DNA of 33,705 bases, from the NCBI GenBank assembly GCA_902561465.1, contig CACEPH010000007.1, positions 1-33,705 of the forward strand, given 5' to 3'. Made by a program: the position numbers and the translations under genes. This stretch comes from an uncultured Pelagibacteraceae bacterium. Its GTDB lineage: Bacteria > Pseudomonadota > Alphaproteobacteria > Pelagibacterales > Pelagibacteraceae. Below the pieces are notes generated by a model. That model made no database searches, was not told the origin of the DNA, and saw nothing but the letters and a program-made list of their open reading frames with translations. This document shows, in pieces, positions 30,159 through 33,705 of the stretch (within the stretch, counting starts at the first letter, position 1; every line of letters begins with the position of its first letter).

Positions 30159-31084
30159 TTAAGTTTGTGCTTTCAAAAATAATATTAGTTATTTCAAAAG
30201 TTCTTACAGTATTAAGATTGCGCGCTAGAACGGTAAACCAGCTAAATAAATTACGTTCCGAATCTCATAAAATTGATGATTACAGAGGTACTATTTCTCA
30301 ACTTATGGGAAATGAGAGACTAATAGCATTAGATGTTGGTGCCCAGGGCGGTTTTTTTAATGCTAATATTTTTTCAAAAAATTATAATATTTTTTTTGAT
30401 CCAATAGTAGTTGAACCGATACCAGACGAAGCAAAAAAACTAGAAAAGTACAAATATAAGGTAATTTCAAATGCACTTTGGAGCACAAATTGTAAAAAAA
30501 AATTGTATATCTTGGGAAGACGTCCGGGTAGCTCTTCAATGTACAAACCTAATAAAAAAGTATTGAATTTATATGGCTTTAAAAAAAAAGACTTTCAACT
30601 ATTTGATGTTACTGAAGAAATTGAAGTTAACTGTACAACAATTACAGAAAGTTTAAAAAAATTTAAAATAAAAAATCTTGATTTTTTAAAAGTAGATACT
30701 CAAGGATCAGAATTGGAAATTTTAAAAGGTTTAGGAGAATATTTGCCATTAGTAATGAAAATAGAGGCGCAAATCATTCCAATGTATGAAGGGGTTCCAA
30801 ATTGGAGTGAGCTAATAAATTATTTATATAGCATAAACTATATTACCTGTGAATGGATAGAAATAGGAAAACATTTAACTAGAACGCCAGCTGAAATGGA
30901 TATGATATTTATACCTAACTATTTAACTGAAAGTGGAAAAAAAATAATTTTATCTAGAGAAAAAGAATTTATTAGTTTAATGGTAATTTTTGGTCAAATT
31001 AAGCTATTGCAAGCTATCTCCGAAACATTAAACTTTTCTAAAAATGCAGAATTACAAAAATTAAAAGATAAATTTTTCTATTAA
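30155..31084 (+). CDS. FkbM family methyltransferase
   Basis: ALDVGAQGGFF, VVEPIPDEAKKL, LDFLKVDTQGSELEILKGL. Confidence 0.85.
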   Translation: MIKFVLSKIILVISKVLTVLRLRARTVNQLNKLRSESHKIDDYRGTISQLMGNERLIALDVGAQGGFFNANIFSKNYNIFFDPIVVEPIPDEAKKLEKYKYKVISNALWSTNCKKKLYILGRRPGSSSMYKPNKKVLNLYGFKKKDFQLFDVTEEIEVNCTTITESLKKFKIKNLDFLKVDTQGSELEILKGLGEYLPLVMKIEAQIIPMYEGVPNWSELINYLYSINYITCEWIEIGKHLTRTPAEMDMIFIPNYLTESGKKIILSREKEFISLMVIFGQIKLLQAISETLNFSKNAELQKLKDKFFY

Positions 31085-31157
31085 TGAAAAATTTTTATTT
31101 TAATTGTTTAAATAGCTTTAGTGTGTTACTTTTTTCTCTTTTTTAAATAGGAAAGAA

Positions 31158-32600
31158 ATGGCAAAAGTTTTATTAGTTAATCCACCCTTTTATAGATTAC
31201 TGGGATCTCATTATAATGCAAATTCATTGGGCATTGCTTATATAGCATCATATCTGAATAAACGTGGACACGATGCTTGGCTTTATAATGCAGATTATGT
31301 AAGCGATAAAAATTATGGAAACCTAAAAAAATTATTTCAAAATTTTACAAATTACAAAAATTATTTTAAAGATTTGGATAACCCTTTATGGCATGAAGTA
31401 AAAGATAAGATTTTATTGTTCAAGCCAGACTGGGTTGGATATACATCATACACAGCAAACATCAGTGCAATTAAAATTATTTCAGACAAAGTACGTAAAG
31501 CAAACCCTCATATTAAACAAGTTATTGGAGGAGTCCACGCAACCCTCGATAAAAAAATTTTAAACACATTAACTAGTATTGATTATAGCATTCAGAGAGA
31601 AGGTGAAGAAGCAATGACAGCGCTGGTAGAGAATAAAGATCCGAAAACTATTCCGGGTGTAATTTCAAGAGGAAAAGAATCTTTAATAGATAATGGAATA
31701 GCACCTGTAATCAAAGATATTGACAATCTTCCAATGCCGGAGAGAAATAAATTTTGGGGAATTTCAAAGGATGAAAGAAAAAATGTTGATGTTTCTTATA
31801 TTAATACTATTAGAGGCTGCCCATATAAGTGCACATATTGTGCGTCTCCTTTTCATTGGGATAGAAAAACTACCAGACTTAGATCTCCTGAATCTGTTAT
31901 AGAGGAAATGAAACTTTTAAAAGAAAAATATTGGGAAGCAACAAAGTACGATTATAGCGCATCTGCAAACATATCTGAAAAAGATTCATTAAAAATTGAA
32001 GATAACACCATAGTTTATTTTGTGGATGATGTTTTTACTGTTCATAAAAAACGTGTAAAAAAACTTTTAAGAATGATGATAGATCAAAAACTTGGCATGA
32101 AATGGAAATGCGAAGCCAGAGCGGATCATCTAGACGACGAAATATGTGAGCTGATGGTCGAAGCTGGATGTGAAAGGGTTAAAATAGGGTTTGAGTCTGG
32201 CAGTAATAGAATTTTATCTCAAGTTAAAAAACTTGAAACTAGAGAAGAAATGTTAAAAGGGGCGGCTATGTTAAAAAAAGCTGGCGTCCCATTCTCTGGT
32301 TATTTTATGGCGGGATTTCCTGGCGAGACTGATGATGATGTTAGACAAACAATTGATTTTGCAAAACAAGTGGAGGCTGACTACTATTCTTTATCTGTTT
32401 TAGCCCCTTATTATGGAACAGAATTATATGATCAATTAATGGCTAATGGTCACGCTCTAGATCAACAACCATGGGAATATTTTTTTCATCAGTCTCCAAA
32501 GCTTATGGTAAATAATAAAATTTCCACAAAAGTACTTCAAGATTTTTTGGCACTTAATGATTTAAATAACAAGAATCAAAAAAAACGAGGTTACATTTAA
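31158..32600 (+). CDS. B12-binding-domain radical SAM protein
   Basis: N-terminal VLLVNPPFYR...GIAYIASYLNKRGHDAWLYNAD, VIGGVHAT; radical SAM CxxxCxxC in RGCPYKCTYCASP. Confidence 0.9.
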   Translation: MAKVLLVNPPFYRLLGSHYNANSLGIAYIASYLNKRGHDAWLYNADYVSDKNYGNLKKLFQNFTNYKNYFKDLDNPLWHEVKDKILLFKPDWVGYTSYTANISAIKIISDKVRKANPHIKQVIGGVHATLDKKILNTLTSIDYSIQREGEEAMTALVENKDPKTIPGVISRGKESLIDNGIAPVIKDIDNLPMPERNKFWGISKDERKNVDVSYINTIRGCPYKCTYCASPFHWDRKTTRLRSPESVIEEMKLLKEKYWEATKYDYSASANISEKDSLKIEDNTIVYFVDDVFTVHKKRVKKLLRMMIDQKLGMKWKCEARADHLDDEICELMVEAGCERVKIGFESGSNRILSQVKKLETREEMLKGAAMLKKAGVPFSGYFMAGFPGETDDDVRQTIDFAKQVEADYYSLSVLAPYYGTELYDQLMANGHALDQQPWEYFFHQSPKLMVNNKISTKVLQDFLALNDLNNKNQKKRGYI

Positions 32601-32620
32601 TAATTTGGATTTTATTATTA

Positions 32621-33705
32621 ATGAGAAAGAAAATACCGCTTTTGCGCCTACCTTACTCGAAAAACGAAAGATCATATATTTCAAAGGGATTACAAGAAAT
32701 TTTGAACAGTGGTTTTCTTACAATGTCAAAAAAAGTTACTCATTTTGAGGAACTTTTTGCAAAATTTATAGGCACTAAATTTGCAGTAGCAGTAAACAGC
32801 GGAACAAGTGCTTTAGAAATTCCTCTTAGGGCACTAGGAGTTAATGGAAAAACAATTATCGTTCCAACCAATACTTTTATGGCTACTCCATTAGCAGTGT
32901 TTCATGCTGGAGCAAAAGTAGTATTCGCAGATATTTCTAGTAAAACTTTATCAATCGATCCTAAAGAAATTGAAAAAAGAATTACCAATAATACAGTTGG
33001 AGTAATTCCTGTTCATATAGGAGGAATCATATCATCTCAGTGGAAAGAAATAGAGAAGATATGCAAGTCAAATAATTTATTTATACTAGAAGACGCAGCT
33101 CACGCACATGGATCTGAAATTAATAATAAAAAAGCAGGAACCCTAGGTGTTGCTGCAGCATTTTCGTTTTACCCTACCAAAATATTAAATACTGGTGAAG
33201 GAGGAATGATAACTACAAATGACAAATCTCTTTATAAAAAATTTATAACGTTAAGAGATCATGGAAAAGAAAATCCTAAAAAAAATATACACACAGATCT
33301 AGGTTACAATTGGAGGATGGCAGAAATAACTGCTTTACTTGGAATACAACAAGTAAAAAAAGTTAATAAAATTTTATATGAAAGAAAAAAACAAGCAGAC
33401 TTATATAATAAAATATTAATTAATACTCCAAACTTAAAATTACAAGAGATTCCTAAACATCTCAAAAGTTCATATTACAAATATATAGTATTTGTTAATA
33501 AATCAATTAGAGATAAAATTAAGACAAAAATGCAAAAAAATTTTGGGATTACTTTACCAGGCGAAGTATATAATACACTTTGTCATTCTCAGCCAGTGCT
33601 TAAAAAAGATAAAAATTTATTAGTTAAAAAAGGCGATCAAAGTTTTAAAATTGCAAAAAGGATATCCTCTGAGCAACTATGTTTACCATTATATCCAGGA
33701 TTAAA
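32621..33705 (+). CDS. DegT/DnrJ/EryC1/StrS family PLP aminotransferase, 3' truncated by window
   Basis: Manual translation from ATG 32621: ...FAVAVNSGTSALEIPLRALGV...ILEDAAHAHGSE...AFSFYPTKILNTGEGGMITT. Open to window end, so not in the ORF track. Confidence 0.9.
   Translation, partial: MRKKIPLLRLPYSKNERSYISKGLQEILNSGFLTMSKKVTHFEELFAKFIGTKFAVAVNSGTSALEIPLRALGVNGKTIIVPTNTFMATPLAVFHAGAKVVFADISSKTLSIDPKEIEKRITNNTVGVIPVHIGGIISSQWKEIEKICKSNNLFILEDAAHAHGSEINNKKAGTLGVAAAFSFYPTKILNTGEGGMITTNDKSLYKKFITLRDHGKENPKKNIHTDLGYNWRMAEITALLGIQQVKKVNKILYERKKQADLYNKILINTPNLKLQEIPKHLKSSYYKYIVFVNKSIRDKIKTKMQKNFGITLPGEVYNTLCHSQPVLKKDKNLLVKKGDQSFKIAKRISSEQLCLPLYPGL

Noticed and set aside
31084-31146. 20-aa hydrophobic ORF (MKNFYFNCLNSFSVLLFSLF) coupled by TAATG to the FkbM stop
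   Set aside because: No independent Shine-Dalgarno, Phe/Leu/Asn codons follow from AT-rich sequence, and it is likely chance. Worth only a conservation check.
1-33705. CRISPR arrays, IS elements, rRNA genes
   Set aside because: No regularly spaced direct repeats, transposase genes, or rRNA-like conserved stretches were noticed by eye.

Overview
The window is low-GC bacterial DNA. Gene order, class-I LysRS, and AT-rich compact genes suggest an alphaproteobacterium of the SAR11/Pelagibacterales type; this is inference, since no database search was possible. Most of it is a dense core backbone: NlpC/P60 - ampG-like - trkH; class-I lysS - pyrD; ccdA-like - tauE/safE-like; rpmB - queuosine precursor transporter; cobT/cobS-like - J-domain - bolA; aroB - aroK; a two-gene unknown locus; def - fmt - truA; HDAC-like and PEMT-like genes; dapE - dapD - HAD - argB - yidC - yidD - rnpA - rpmH. 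There are two accessory-looking ends. The left end (1 to ~2.5 kb) carries a 67-bp 3' fragment of a tRNA-Ser(GGA), which I read as an att remnant of an integrated element, plus DUF805 and MORN proteins, GATC hairpins, and an unannotated 16-aa microORF with a perfect Shine-Dalgarno. The right end (29.4 to 33.7 kb) has a 2OG-Fe(II) oxygenase-like gene, an FkbM methyltransferase, a B12-binding radical SAM gene, and a DegT aminotransferase truncated by the window edge. The best candidates for something undescribed are the microORF at 2533-2583, the tRNA-Ser remnant island boundary, the orphan CobST/J-domain/BolA block, and the right-hand four-gene cassette.
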